The position numbers and the translations under genes are program-made. Below, one piece after another: positions 40,088 to 49,120 of a stretch of DNA of 64,000 bases; position 1 is the stretch's first letter, and every line of letters begins with the position of its first letter. A model generated the notes under the pieces. That model had not been told where the DNA came from. It did not search any database and worked only from the letters and a program-made list of their open reading frames with translations. Origin of the DNA: Anaerolineales bacterium (GTDB lineage: Bacteria > Chloroflexota > Anaerolineae > 4572-78 > J111); the NCBI GenBank assembly GCA_015075405.1, contig JABTUK010000005.1:1-64000 (forward strand), read 5' to 3'.

Positions 40088-40983
40088 TGACCGCCCATAT
40101 TACCCTTAAAGAACAGGTGCAGGAACGCTACGGCGCGATTGCCGAGCAGCACCTTAGTCCGGCTGCCGCCGCTCCCATCGAATTGTTGGAGGCCCGTCCT
40201 CAAGCTGAAGTTAGCTGCTGTGGTCCCGCCGGCGGCTGTTGCAGCCCCGGCGATTCGGCTCAGGATGTCAGTTTGGCTCAGGCGCTTTATCAGGAGGCCG
40301 ATATTTCCGGCCTGCCCGACAGCGTGACCCTGGCTTCATTGGGCTGCGGCAACCCAACGGCCATTGCCAGCCTGCAGCCCGGCGAAACCGTGCTCGATCT
40401 CGGCTCCGGCGGCGGTATTGACTGCTTTATCTCAGCCAAATTTGTGGGTTCCACCGGCCGGGTGATTGGGGTGGATATGACCGACCGGATGCTGGCTTTG
40501 GCCAACCAGAATAAGGCCAAGTTGGGCCTGACCAACGTCGAGTTCCGCAAAGGCGAGATTGAAGATTTGCCGGTGGAGAGTAATACGGTAGATGTCATCA
40601 TCTCCAACTGCGTCATCAACCTTTCGCCGGATAAGGCCGCGGTTTTCCGCGAGGCGTTTCGGGTATTGAAGCCCGGCGGCCGCTTTGCCGTGTCGGATAT
40701 GGTGACGGAAGGGGAATGGCCGGAGCAGCTCAAAGCCAACGTCGGGGCCTGGGCCGGCTGCATCACCGGGGCGATTGACCAGCAGGATTATCTACAGCAG
40801 ATGCGCGAGGCCGGCTTTGTGGATGTCGCCGTTGAGTCGCGCAGTTCCTACGGCCTGGAAGACCTCGACTCGCTGGACAAGGCCAGCCAGGAGACCCTGC
40901 TGAAAGATTTGGAGCGGTCCGCCATTCCTGCTGATGTCCGGCTTTACAGCGCCCGGATTGTAGCCCGGAAGCCGACTGCTTAA
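40087..40983 (+). CDS. arsM: arsenite S-adenosylmethyltransferase ArsM
   Basis: From ATG 40087 the product is 298 residues and matches ArsM, which methylates As(III) with SAM. The three conserved arsenic-binding cysteines are present in LGCGNPTA, SNCVINL and GCITGAI; the SAM motif is VLDLGSGGGID. The N-terminus has extra Cys pairs (SCCGPAGGCCSP), common in ArsM. It overlaps the preceding methyltransferase by 1 nt. The end of the gene is followed at once by a repeat element. Confidence 0.95.
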   Translation: MTAHITLKEQVQERYGAIAEQHLSPAAAAPIELLEARPQAEVSCCGPAGGCCSPGDSAQDVSLAQALYQEADISGLPDSVTLASLGCGNPTAIASLQPGETVLDLGSGGGIDCFISAKFVGSTGRVIGVDMTDRMLALANQNKAKLGLTNVEFRKGEIEDLPVESNTVDVIISNCVINLSPDKAAVFREAFRVLKPGGRFAVSDMVTEGEWPEQLKANVGAWAGCITGAIDQQDYLQQMREAGFVDVAVESRSSYGLEDLDSLDKASQETLLKDLERSAIPADVRLYSARIVARKPTA

Positions 40984-41120
40984 GGCAATCCCAAGATTTA
41001 AATCATCCAATTATTCTCACCGGGGTGATGCGTGATGCGTAAGAAATCTTGCCTGGAAATCATCACGCATCACGCCTTACGTATCACAGATTTTGGATAA
41101 TTATTTTCTTGGGGTTGCCT
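40984..41120. repeat. 137-bp element: conserved outer arms plus heptad hairpin
   Basis: Outer arms ggcaatcccaaga (40984-40996) and tcttggggttgcc (41108-41120), 12 of 13 complementary. Inner heptads gtgatgc-gtgatgc face gcatcacgcatcac and cttacgtatcac (41025-41087). Same outer arms as 19001-19140. Confidence 0.8.
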
Positions 41121-41143
41121 AATTCTTCTCGATAACTCGATTG

Positions 41144-41198
41144 CGGCTCCCTTTTGCGCCCTGTGCTTCACCGCCAGCGTCGCCAAAGGGAGCCGCGT
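41144..41198. terminator. hairpin gcggctccctttt/..aaagggagccgc with T-run
   Basis: gcggctccctttt (about 41146) faces aaagggagccgc (about 41184-41196), followed by gttttttta. A likely terminator for the arsenic operon on the + strand. Confidence 0.7.
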
Positions 41199-41228
41199 TT
41201 TTTTAGTTACAAACCTAAACCCCTCAAT

Positions 41229-41280
41229 TTGACAGCAAAATCGTTTTATCGTATGATGGGGATGTGGAAACGTTCCCACA
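41229..41280 (+). promoter_or_regulatory. promoter and LacI-type operator, first sugar system
   Basis: TTGACA (41229-41234), 17-bp spacer, TATGAT (41252-41257). Directly downstream is the CG-centred palindrome tgtggaaacgttcccaca (41263-41280), 8 of 9 base pairs matching. Position and form fit autoregulation by the LacI protein at 41425. Confidence 0.75.
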
Positions 41281-41424
41281 CCTTCTCCTACTCGATGCTG
41301 CTTCCATCTGTAAATAAATCTCGATTTTTGTTTGATTTCCACTTACTTCCTTATAAACCTGTATCCAACAGAATAAAAATGAAGTTTTTGTGGCAACGTT
41401 TTTATATTATGTGGTCTAAAAATT

Positions 41425-42447
41425 ATGACTGTAACCATTAAAGATGTTGCCAGGCGGGCCGGCCTATCGCTTTCGACGGTCTCACGGGCGCTCAACAAAA
41501 GTGGTTATGTAAGCTCCGACACGCAACGCCGGGTGGATGAAGCGGTAGCAGAACTGGGCTATCAACCTAACTGGATGGCCAGAAGCTTAAAAGGCAAGCC
41601 CTCCCACCTGATTGGTTTGATTATGCCCGATGTGGTCAGTTCCTACGATAACACCATTATCCAACTGGTTTGTGACACCTTGCATGCCCATCATTACGAG
41701 CTCATCCTCTGCCTGAACAATGAAGACCCGGCCATTGATCTGGGGTATTTGAAGATACTCCAAGAAAAGCGGGCGGCCGGCCTTATTTATGTCCACCCTC
41801 TGGGGGGGAGTAATTCGGCCTTTATCCGCGAATTGGCCGGGCAGGGTATGCCCATTATTGAACTCAATCGCCGGCGCGAGGAAGACTTGCTGGATGCAGT
41901 GCTGGCCGATAATGTTCAAGGCGCTTATCAAATCACCCAGTATCTCATCGAGTTGGGCCATCGCCGGATAGGGCTGGTGCTGGGAGAAACAGAGCTAACC
42001 ACCGGCAAGAACCGGTACGCCGGCTACCGCCGCGCCCTTGAAGATTGTGGTCTTTCCCTTGACCCCCATCTGATTCGGATCGGTTCCTTTAGCCGTCAAC
42101 ACGGCGAAAAAGGCACGCGGGAATTGCTGCAATTGGCCGAGCCGCCCACGGCCATTCTGACCGGCAGCAATCGCATTTTGATGGGCGCTCTGTCTGTTTT
42201 GCGGGAAGCGGGTCTAGGTATACCCGACGATATTTCGATTGCAACTTTTAATGATACAGAGTGGTTGAGCTTCTGGAATCCGCCTATTACCGTCGTGGAT
42301 GTGGCGATTGATGAAATGGCTCAGTTGGCAGTGGACCTGCTCCTGCGCCGGCTTGTTTCGCCCGGCAAACCTTTCCGGCCCACCACTTATCTGTTGAGCA
42401 CTTCTTTGATCAAACGAAGTTCGTGCAAAAATTTGCTTAACAACTAA
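41425..42447 (+). CDS. LacI-family transcriptional regulator
   Basis: A 340-residue regulator with an N-terminal LacI helix-turn-helix (TIKDVARRAGLSLSTVSRAL) and hinge helix (NWMARSLKGK), followed by a periplasmic-binding-like sensor. It precedes a ribose-type ABC system (42649-46435), which it probably controls in response to a sugar. The long ~145-bp leader carries the palindromic operator. Confidence 0.92.
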   Translation: MTVTIKDVARRAGLSLSTVSRALNKSGYVSSDTQRRVDEAVAELGYQPNWMARSLKGKPSHLIGLIMPDVVSSYDNTIIQLVCDTLHAHHYELILCLNNEDPAIDLGYLKILQEKRAAGLIYVHPLGGSNSAFIRELAGQGMPIIELNRRREEDLLDAVLADNVQGAYQITQYLIELGHRRIGLVLGETELTTGKNRYAGYRRALEDCGLSLDPHLIRIGSFSRQHGEKGTRELLQLAEPPTAILTGSNRILMGALSVLREAGLGIPDDISIATFNDTEWLSFWNPPITVVDVAIDEMAQLAVDLLLRRLVSPGKPFRPTTYLLSTSLIKRSSCKNLLNN

Positions 42448-42479
42448 AAAGTGATTCATTTGGCTTCAGGAGGATAAGA

Positions 42480-42503
42480 TGATTATTCATACACCGCCGT
42501 AGC
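42480..42503 (+). other. seven-codon frame with strong ribosome site
   Basis: atg att att cat aca ccg ccg tag, preceded by aggaggataag. Either a leader peptide for the downstream transport operon or the remnant start of a lost gene. The sequence alone does not decide. Confidence 0.3.
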
Positions 42504-42648
42504 AGTTCTGTAGGTTTGCTCTATTTTTATAATAGCATTTCTACACTATAATAGGCGCACCATTTAGGGGCGCTTGCTTGACCGGGTGGGGGGAGAAAAA
42601 CTCCACAAGTATTGATTCAAAGTAGATCTATACTATTAAAGGAGATAA

Positions 42649-43731
42649 ATGATGAGCGATAATCAAAACCAAGGCGTGCAGTTTTCGGAGGTATGGGGGG
42701 CCATGACCCGGCGGGGATTCCTGCAAGGGGTCTTTGCTGCTACTGCCGGAGCGGGCCTGTTAGCCGGCTGTGATCTGGGCGGGCAGCAGCCCCAGACGCA
42801 AGAGCAAGCCGCGCCGGCGGCGCAAAGCAGTGGCGGGGGGGGGGGAGCTTTTGGTAAACCCTTAAGAGCCGCCTTTTCCAACGCCGGCCTGGGGGCCACC
42901 TGGTGCGCGCAAGGCAAAGAAGCTGCCGAAAAATGGGGCAAATGGCTGGGCGTCGAAGTGACCTGGTTTGACGGCGGCCTGAGCATTGACAAGCAGCGCA
43001 AGGCGATTGAGGATATGGCCGCCCAAGATTGGGATTTTGTGGCCATTCAAGCCTTTGGCATTGATACCCTGGTTGACCCGGTCAAGCGGATGATTGAAAA
43101 GGGCATCCCGGTTATCCAGATGGATACGACCATTTCCAAAGATGATATTGGCATTACCACTTTCTTGGAGCCGGACAATATCTTTATGGGCGAGGTGGTG
43201 AGCCAGGCCCTCTTCACTGCCATTGGCGGTGAGGGTAAGGTAATCATGACCCAGGGGGCGCTCGGCCATACCGGGGCGCAAAAACGGGCCCAGGGCTTCC
43301 AGCAGGCCATTGCCAAATACCCTAATATCGAAGTGCTGGCCGAAGACCCGGCCGATTGGGATGTGAACAAAGTAGCCAAACTATGGGAAGATTACCTGGT
43401 TAAATATCCCGATATTAAAGCCGGTTATTTCCACAACGATGATATGGCCCTGGCCGCCGCCAAAGTAATTAAAAATGCCGGCCGCGAGAAGGACATTGTC
43501 CTGGGCGGTATTGACGCCATGCCTCCGGCCATTACCGCGGTGAAGGATGGCACGCTCCTGACCTCGGTGCGCAACCCCTCTTGCCGCATCCACTGGGGAG
43601 CGGTGGTCATTGGGGCGATGGCGGCCACCGGCACCACCGGGATTCCCAAGTATATCCTGATGGATGGCCCGGTTGTCACCGCTCAGAACGCGGATGGCTT
43701 GTTCTTTATGGAAGAACAACTGCTGTTGTAA
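42649..43731 (+). CDS. sugar ABC transporter substrate-binding lipoprotein (Tat signal)
   Basis: A ~360-residue periplasmic-binding protein (type 1, ribose/xylose-like). It has a Tat-type signal (TRRGFLQGVF, residues 21-30) and a lipobox with Cys41 (LLAGC), so it is exported folded and lipid-anchored. A Gly/Gln-rich linker includes five Gly from an 11-G run (42835-42845), which is prone to slippage. The sensor domain has VQAFGIDTL, VIQMDTTISK and GGIDAMPPAI. First gene of a four-gene unit with ATPase, permease and an epimerase. Confidence 0.9.
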   Translation: MMSDNQNQGVQFSEVWGAMTRRGFLQGVFAATAGAGLLAGCDLGGQQPQTQEQAAPAAQSSGGGGGAFGKPLRAAFSNAGLGATWCAQGKEAAEKWGKWLGVEVTWFDGGLSIDKQRKAIEDMAAQDWDFVAIQAFGIDTLVDPVKRMIEKGIPVIQMDTTISKDDIGITTFLEPDNIFMGEVVSQALFTAIGGEGKVIMTQGALGHTGAQKRAQGFQQAIAKYPNIEVLAEDPADWDVNKVAKLWEDYLVKYPDIKAGYFHNDDMALAAAKVIKNAGREKDIVLGGIDAMPPAITAVKDGTLLTSVRNPSCRIHWGAVVIGAMAATGTTGIPKYILMDGPVVTAQNADGLFFMEEQLLL

Positions 43732-43742
43732 TTTTCCCCTAA

Positions 43743-43775
43743 CCATAGAGACGGGGCGGGGCCTCGTCTCTATGG
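43743..43775. terminator. hairpin between binding protein and ATPase genes
   Basis: ccatagagacg (43743-43753) and cgtctctatgg (43765-43775) form a perfect 11-bp stem with an 11-nt G+C-rich loop. No T-run. It may attenuate or protect the upstream mRNA so that the binding protein is made in excess. Confidence 0.6.
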
Positions 43776-43795
43776 CCCACTTTCCAATGGAAACG

Positions 43796-45304
43796 ATGAA
43801 TACAGAAGTAACAGCAAAGCCAATTCTGGAGCTGCATAGCGTTTCAAAGCGTTACGGCGGCGTTATCGCCCTGGATAATGTTGACTTTGATTTGCGTCCG
43901 GGCGAGGTGCATGGCCTGATTGGGGAAAATGGGGCCGGCAAAAGCACCATGATGAAGCTGCTTTCCGGCGTTTACAGCGACTATGGCGGCGAGATGCAGT
44001 TGAACGGCCAGACGGTTCGTTTTGCTTCGCCCGCCGACGCGCAGCGCCAGGGCATTGGCATGGTTTACCAGGAACTCAGCGCCTTTCAACATCTGACCGT
44101 GGCCGAAAACATCTTTGGCCGCAATCTGCCCCTACGCGGCGGCCTGGTGGATTGGCCGCGCATGAACCGGGTTGCTCAAACGCATCTGCGCGAATTGGGG
44201 CTGGCCATTGATGTGACCACCATGATGGGGCATTTGCCGGTGGGCACCCAACAATTGGTCGAGATTGCGCGGGTCATCTTCAGCGGAGCGCGGATTATCA
44301 TTCTCGATGAACCCACTTCGGCCCTCTCGCCGCCGGAGACGCAGCGCTTGTTTGAGTTTATTGCCACCTTAAAAGCCCAGGGCAAAAGCGTTATTTTTAT
44401 TTCTCATTTTTTGGAAGATGTTTTGCAGATTAGCGACCGCATCACCGTACTAAAAAATTCGCAAAAAGTGGCCGTTCTGGAGCGAAATCAAACAGACAAA
44501 CATCAATTGGTCGAGTTGATGATCGGCGCGGAGGCTAAATTGCTCCACCAGGTCTATGAGGAAGAAACGCGCCTGGTCGAAAAGCACAAGGTCGGTGAGG
44601 TGGCTTTGGTGGTGGAGGGGTTGACCAAACGGGGCGCGTTCCACGATATTTCTTTTAATTTACGCAAAGGTGAAATTGTTGGGCTGTTTGGCTTTATGGG
44701 CGCGGGGCAAATTGAGTTGGCCCGTTGCCTGTTTGGAGCCGAGCCGTTTGACGCGGGCGCTCTCACCCTGGAGAGTCAAAAATTAAAATTCAGGAACACC
44801 ACGCAGGCCAAAAAAGCGGGCATCGCTTATGTGCCGGAGAACCGCCGCCACAGTTTAATGCTGCAACAGGAGATTTTTAAGAATGTGACTTTGGCCCACC
44901 TGGGCCGCCTGATCCCCTGGCTGTTAAACCAGCGGGCCGAATTAGCCATTGCCCGCACCCAAATTGAGCATTTGGCCGTGAGACCGCCTCGGCCCCTGCT
45001 GCCGGTAGGCGCTTTGAGCGGCGGAAATCAACAAAAGATTGTCTTAGCCAAATGGTTAACCCAACAACCACGGCTGTTGATTTTAAATGAACCGACGCGG
45101 GGGATTGACATCGGGGCCAAAGAAGAGGTGATGAACATTGTGAAGAAACTGCGCGATGAGGGTGTCGCCATTTTGCTGATTACCACCGAGCCGGAAACCA
45201 TTTTGAGCATCGCCGACCGTGCTTTGGTGATGAGCAAGGGTCGCCTGACCGCCGAGATCAGTGGGCGAGAGTTAACCAAAGAAAATTTGATGAAACACGC
45301 TTAA
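43796..45304 (+). CDS. sugar ABC transporter ATP-binding protein (RbsA-like, two domains)
   Basis: From ATG 43796 the product is 502 residues with two ABC domains. The first has Walker A GENGAGKST, signature-like VGTQQ and Walker B IIILDEPTSAL. The second has a degenerate P-loop (GFMGAGQIELARCLF) and signature LSGGNQQK, LLILNEPTRGID. This is the RbsA/XylG/MglA arrangement for monosaccharide import. It follows the binding protein and precedes the permease. Confidence 0.92.
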   Translation: MNTEVTAKPILELHSVSKRYGGVIALDNVDFDLRPGEVHGLIGENGAGKSTMMKLLSGVYSDYGGEMQLNGQTVRFASPADAQRQGIGMVYQELSAFQHLTVAENIFGRNLPLRGGLVDWPRMNRVAQTHLRELGLAIDVTTMMGHLPVGTQQLVEIARVIFSGARIIILDEPTSALSPPETQRLFEFIATLKAQGKSVIFISHFLEDVLQISDRITVLKNSQKVAVLERNQTDKHQLVELMIGAEAKLLHQVYEEETRLVEKHKVGEVALVVEGLTKRGAFHDISFNLRKGEIVGLFGFMGAGQIELARCLFGAEPFDAGALTLESQKLKFRNTTQAKKAGIAYVPENRRHSLMLQQEIFKNVTLAHLGRLIPWLLNQRAELAIARTQIEHLAVRPPRPLLPVGALSGGNQQKIVLAKWLTQQPRLLILNEPTRGIDIGAKEEVMNIVKKLRDEGVAILLITTEPETILSIADRALVMSKGRLTAEISGRELTKENLMKHA

Positions 45305-45310
45305 TGAAAA

Positions 45311-45381
45311 TCCGCAGATTTCGCAGACACAAAGCGCACAGATTTTTAATTTTTATCTGCGAAATCTGTGTAATCTGTGGA
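45311..45381. repeat. tandem-armed hairpin (cagattt/aatctgt words)
   Basis: tccgcagatttcgcagacacaaagcgcacagat faces atctgcgaaatctgtgtaatctgtgga. The period is 9-10 nt. It lies between the ATPase and permease genes and resembles 27978-28062 in words. Confidence 0.75.
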
Positions 45382-45403
45382 TTACTTACGAAGGAGAAGG
45401 TAG

Positions 45404-46435
45404 ATGGGGAGTGAGGCCAGCTCGATCAACCAGAGACGGACAGCGGATCGCACCGGAGCATTAATTAGTTGGGCCAGACGCCGGGCGCGTGATTTGGCCC
45501 CCTTTATCACCCTGGTCATCTTGATTGTTTTTTTCAGCGTCGCCACCGACAGTTTTTTCAATTACATCAATTTTCGCAATATTCTGGGCCAGGTGGCTAC
45601 ATTGGCCATTGTCTCCACCGGCATCACCTTTGTCATTTTGTGCGGTGAAATTGATTTGAGTATTGCCGCCGTAGCCACCATGACCGGGGTGATTGCCGCC
45701 CAATTATATGGCGAAACAGGCGCCTCTCAATTTGTGGCCATCCTGGCCGGAGTTCTGGCCGCAACGGGGCTGGGTTTACTCAATGGCTGGAGCACCACTC
45801 GCATCGGCTTACCCTCTTTTATCGCCACCCTGGCCACCATGCAAATTGCTTCTGGCCTGGGCCAATATATCACCAAAGGCACGATTCTTTACACCCTAGC
45901 CCCGATCTTGTCCTATTTAGGCGGTGACTACCTGGGTGAAAGCGAACCCTTTCGCCTGCCGGTGGTCATTTTGACCGGCATCGCTGCTCTGATTGTCGGC
46001 CACTTTGTGCTGACCTACACCAAATTTGGCCGCTATGTTTATATGACCGGCAGCAACCGCGAAGCCGCCCGGCTGAGCGGGATTAATACCAAGAATATTG
46101 TCACGGCCTGCCTGACCATTTCTGCCTTCAGCGCCGGCCTGGCGGGGATGTTGAACACGGGCCGGCTGGGCAGCGCCCAGGGCTACGGCCTGGACGACAT
46201 GCTGCTCGACAGCATTTCGGCGGTGGTTTTGGGTGGAACCTCACTATTTGGCGGCGAGGGTGGGGTTAAGAATACCCTGATCGGGTTGTTGATTTTTGGC
46301 GTCCTTAACAATGGGCTGAACCAACTTCAACTCGATATTTTTGTGCGCCTGTGGGTGCGCGGGGTGATTTTGCTGATCGCCTTGATTATTAATATTTACG
46401 CCCTGCGTCTACGCAACGTTCAGGCGGCTGAATAA
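45404..46435 (+). CDS. sugar ABC transporter permease (RbsC-like)
   Basis: A 343-residue RbsC-family permease with ~8-10 membrane segments. It has VILCGEIDLSIAAVATMTGV near the first third and TGSNREAARLSGINTKNIV and VVLGGTSLFGGEGGV in the second half, all typical of the family. RBS is aaggagaagg. Third gene of the transport unit. Confidence 0.92.
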   Translation: MGSEASSINQRRTADRTGALISWARRRARDLAPFITLVILIVFFSVATDSFFNYINFRNILGQVATLAIVSTGITFVILCGEIDLSIAAVATMTGVIAAQLYGETGASQFVAILAGVLAATGLGLLNGWSTTRIGLPSFIATLATMQIASGLGQYITKGTILYTLAPILSYLGGDYLGESEPFRLPVVILTGIAALIVGHFVLTYTKFGRYVYMTGSNREAARLSGINTKNIVTACLTISAFSAGLAGMLNTGRLGSAQGYGLDDMLLDSISAVVLGGTSLFGGEGGVKNTLIGLLIFGVLNNGLNQLQLDIFVRLWVRGVILLIALIINIYALRLRNVQAAE

Positions 46436-46472
46436 CTTACCTCAAAAAAATCAAAGGGGGTTAGAGGTATTC

Positions 46473-47465
46473 ATGGCTGAAACAAAACGCATTCTTGTTA
46501 CCGGCGCAACCGGCAAAGTGGGTCAAGCCTTTATCCGCCGTTTTTTAGCCGACCCGCACTTTGACGCTTTTACGGTGCGCGCCTTGTGCCACAACCGTAA
46601 ATTGGAAACCGGCCCCCGCCTGGAAGTCATCAGCGGCTCCATCGAGCATCTCCAGGTGGTGACGGAAGCACTGGAGGGCGTCAGCCACGTTTTGCACCTG
46701 GCGACCAGCAAAGAAACGCCCGAAACGATTATAGATGTCGCCATCAAGGGCATGTTCTGGCTGTTGGAAACCTGCCGCACCAGCCCCACCTTCCGGCAGT
46801 TTATTCTCATCGGCGGTGATGCCGGGGTGGGGCATTTCGTTTATCCCCATCCTATTCCCGTGACCGAAACGCAAAAGCATACAGCCTATCCCGGCTGCTA
46901 TGCCCTGTCGAAAGTGCTGGAAGAAGTGATGCTGGAGCAGTATTACATCCAGTATGATTTGAACGGCTGCTGTTTGCGCGCCCCCTGGATTATGGAGAAA
47001 GATGATTTTAAGTACCAGCTTTCTTTTGGCGAAGATGTCTTTGGCGGCCCGCGCTGGCGCGATTTGGTTGGGCCGGAAAAGGCCGAAATGTATATCAAAA
47101 CCCAAACTATCCCGGTGATGCTCGACCCGCACGGCAAGCCGGTCAAACGCAATTTTGTGCATGTTGAGGATTTGGTCAGCGCGATTTTGAAAGCAATTGA
47201 CCACCCCAGAGCCAGACAGCAAACCTTCAACATTTGCATGAATGAGCCGGTGGATTACGGAGAGTTGGCCGCGTATCTGGCCGAGTCTCGCCACCTGCCT
47301 ACGGTTGAAATTGGCACTAACTTTTATTCAACCTGGCTTGATAACAGCAAAGCCAAATTCCTTTTGGATTGGCGGCCCGAATATGACCTCAAGAAGATGA
47401 CCGATGCCGCCTGGGACTATCGCCGGGCTGAAAACGACCCCCGTATCATCTGGTATCCCGGATAA
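46473..47465 (+). CDS. extended SDR: NAD-dependent epimerase/dehydratase
   Basis: A 330-residue extended short-chain dehydrogenase with the NAD(P) motif ILVTGATGKVGQAF and YALSKVLEE (catalytic Tyr-x3-Lys), plus NFVHVEDLVSAI. Typical of nucleotide-sugar or sugar epimerases/dehydratases. As the last gene of the transport unit it probably acts on the imported sugar. The substrate is unknown. Confidence 0.88.
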   Translation: MAETKRILVTGATGKVGQAFIRRFLADPHFDAFTVRALCHNRKLETGPRLEVISGSIEHLQVVTEALEGVSHVLHLATSKETPETIIDVAIKGMFWLLETCRTSPTFRQFILIGGDAGVGHFVYPHPIPVTETQKHTAYPGCYALSKVLEEVMLEQYYIQYDLNGCCLRAPWIMEKDDFKYQLSFGEDVFGGPRWRDLVGPEKAEMYIKTQTIPVMLDPHGKPVKRNFVHVEDLVSAILKAIDHPRARQQTFNICMNEPVDYGELAAYLAESRHLPTVEIGTNFYSTWLDNSKAKFLLDWRPEYDLKKMTDAAWDYRRAENDPRIIWYPG

Positions 47466-47511
47466 ACAAGAACCTGTAAAATTAATAAAGAACCAATACA
47501 CTTTTTGAATT

Positions 47512-47577
47512 TTGACAAAGAAATTAAGTTGTGATATAAGGATGAACGTTCATATGAACGTTCATATGAACGTTCAT
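47512..47577 (+). promoter_or_regulatory. promoter with triple 12-bp palindrome operator
   Basis: TTGACA (47512-47517), 17-bp spacer, TATAAG (47535-47540). Starting two bases later, atgaacgttcat repeats three times without gaps (47542-47553, 47554-47565, 47566-47577). Each unit is a perfect CG-centred palindrome, the form of LacI-family operators. The gene directly downstream encodes a LacI regulator. Confidence 0.85.
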
Positions 47578-47617
47578 CCTTACCCTTTCTCTTCCACCTG
47601 ACGTGTGTTGGTCAAAT

Positions 47618-48643
47618 ATGTTACCAAAGCAGAGTCGTAAATCACCAACAATGAAAGATGTAGCTCAGATAGCGGGTGTTTCTATCCAAACGGTGTCGGC
47701 GGTAATCAACAATAAACCGGAGATTACTGCTGAAACCCGCGCCCGCGTTCTGGCGGCGGTCGAACAGCTTCATTACCAGCCCTACTCGGTGGCGCGCAGC
47801 TTACGCACCCGGCAAACTCGAACCATTGCCCTGGTCCTGTCCAACGTGGCCAGCGTGGCCATTGCCAGCATGGCCAGCGCCGCCGAAGCCCACGCCCACA
47901 CCTTTGGCTACAGTCTTATTCTCTACAACACCCACAACAATACCGAGCGGGAAACAAGTTATTTTAATGCCGTTGTGCAGCAATGGTTAGATGGGGTGAT
48001 TTTTATTCCGGCCCAGGGGCGATTGGGCCGGTTGGATATTTTAGAGGCCGCCGGTATTCCTTCGGTTGCCATTGACCGGGTGCCTGACAATTATGAAGGG
48101 CCGGCAGTGATGCTTGACAACCTCAAGGCCGGTTATCTGGCCGGCGAGCATCTTTTGGATTTAGGACACCAACACATGGGGCATATTGGTGGGCCAAAGG
48201 AAATTCGGCTGGCGCGGGAACGCTTCGCCGGGTTTCAGCAGGCGCTTGAAGCCAGGGGCGCGGTTGACAGTTCTCGCGTGGTGGTGGAAGAGAGCTTTTC
48301 CTGTCAGGCGGGCTATTTGGCCATGCAGCGGTTGTTAACTTACCAGCCGCGTCCAACGGCTATTTTTGCCGCCAATGACTTGATGGCCATTGGGGCCATG
48401 CGGGCTGTACTTGAGGCCGGTTTGCGCGTGCCCCAGGACATTTCGGTAGTGGGTATGGATGATATTGAAGTAGCCGCTTTTCAATCGCCGCCCCTGACCA
48501 CCATTCGCCAGCCATTTGCGCAGTTGGCTACCGCCGGCGTCCAACTGTTATTAGATATTTTAGCGGGGAAAGAATTAACCAGGCCACAAGTGGTGATTGA
48601 ACCAACTTTGATTATCCGACAATCAACCACCACCACAACATAA
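47618..48643 (+). CDS. LacI-family transcriptional regulator, second system
   Basis: From ATG 47618 (GTG 47603 also possible) the product is 341 residues with the LacI helix-turn-helix ([20 protein letters not shown]), hinge ([12 protein letters not shown]) and sugar-sensing C-domain ([36 protein letters not shown]). Very likely autoregulated through the triple palindrome. It probably also controls the second ribose-type importer. Confidence 0.92.
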   Translation: MLPKQSRKSPTMKDVAQIAGVSIQTVSAVINNKPEITAETRARVLAAVEQLHYQPYSVARSLRTRQTRTIALVLSNVASVAIASMASAAEAHAHTFGYSLILYNTHNNTERETSYFNAVVQQWLDGVIFIPAQGRLGRLDILEAAGIPSVAIDRVPDNYEGPAVMLDNLKAGYLAGEHLLDLGHQHMGHIGGPKEIRLARERFAGFQQALEARGAVDSSRVVVEESFSCQAGYLAMQRLLTYQPRPTAIFAANDLMAIGAMRAVLEAGLRVPQDISVVGMDDIEVAAFQSPPLTTIRQPFAQLATAGVQLLLDILAGKELTRPQVVIEPTLIIRQSTTTTT

Positions 48644-48685
48644 TCTCAATAATTACCACAGCTTAATTCAAGGAGACAGAATAAT

Positions 48686-48925
48686 ATGGCTCAGAAATTA
48701 GCCGGAAAAGTGGTTCTGATTACAGGCGCCAGTGCGGGTATAGGTAGAGCCAGCGCCTTAGCCTTGGCCCAAGAAGGCGCAAATATGGTTCTTACGGCGC
48801 GACGACAAGAACGACTGGCAGAATTGGAAGCAGCCATACAACGAGTTGTACTGGCCTGTACGCAGTCATCCAACTCACGGATTATTCAAGTGCAGATGCG
48901 TACAATGGCTGAAGCCCTCACCTGA
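48686..48925 (+). pseudogene. truncated SDR oxidoreductase
   Basis: The 79-residue frame begins as a normal short-chain dehydrogenase with the coenzyme motif ([19 protein letters not shown]) and [15 protein letters not shown]. After residue ~57 it loses family resemblance and ends. The catalytic Ser-Tyr-Lys part is absent, so it is a remnant whose 3' part was lost. Confidence 0.75.
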
Positions 48926-49000
48926 AAGCAGATAACGAGCAAATGAGCAGCAGAAAGGGGGTGGTATTATAAAATTTCAGCTTTTTATGCGGCAAAAGCA

Positions 49001-49037
49001 AGAGGCTCGCCCCATCCGCCAAGAGTGACGAGCCTCT
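49001..49037. terminator. hairpin agaggctcg/cgagcctct
   Basis: Perfect 9-bp stem with a ~19-nt loop downstream of the SDR remnant. No T-run. Confidence 0.5.
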
Positions 49038-49094
49038 GCCACAATGCTGACCTAACCCAAGCTGGTCTCACAGGGTTTGGCTTTAGTGTAACCC

Positions 49095-49120
49095 AGGAGG
49101 CTTTGATTAATCAGCCTCCT
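49095..49120. terminator. hairpin aggaggct/agcctcct
   Basis: Perfect 8-bp stem with a 10-nt AT-rich loop. The left arm contains aggagg. No T-run follows. Confidence 0.4.

Larger units (their letters stand above)
41121..41424. other. intergenic region with LacI promoter/operator
   Basis: The ~300 bp contain an imperfect inverted repeat around 41144-41198 (gcggctcccttttgcgcc / gccaaagggagccgc), which may terminate the ars unit, and the promoter-operator at 41229-41280. Confidence 0.6.
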
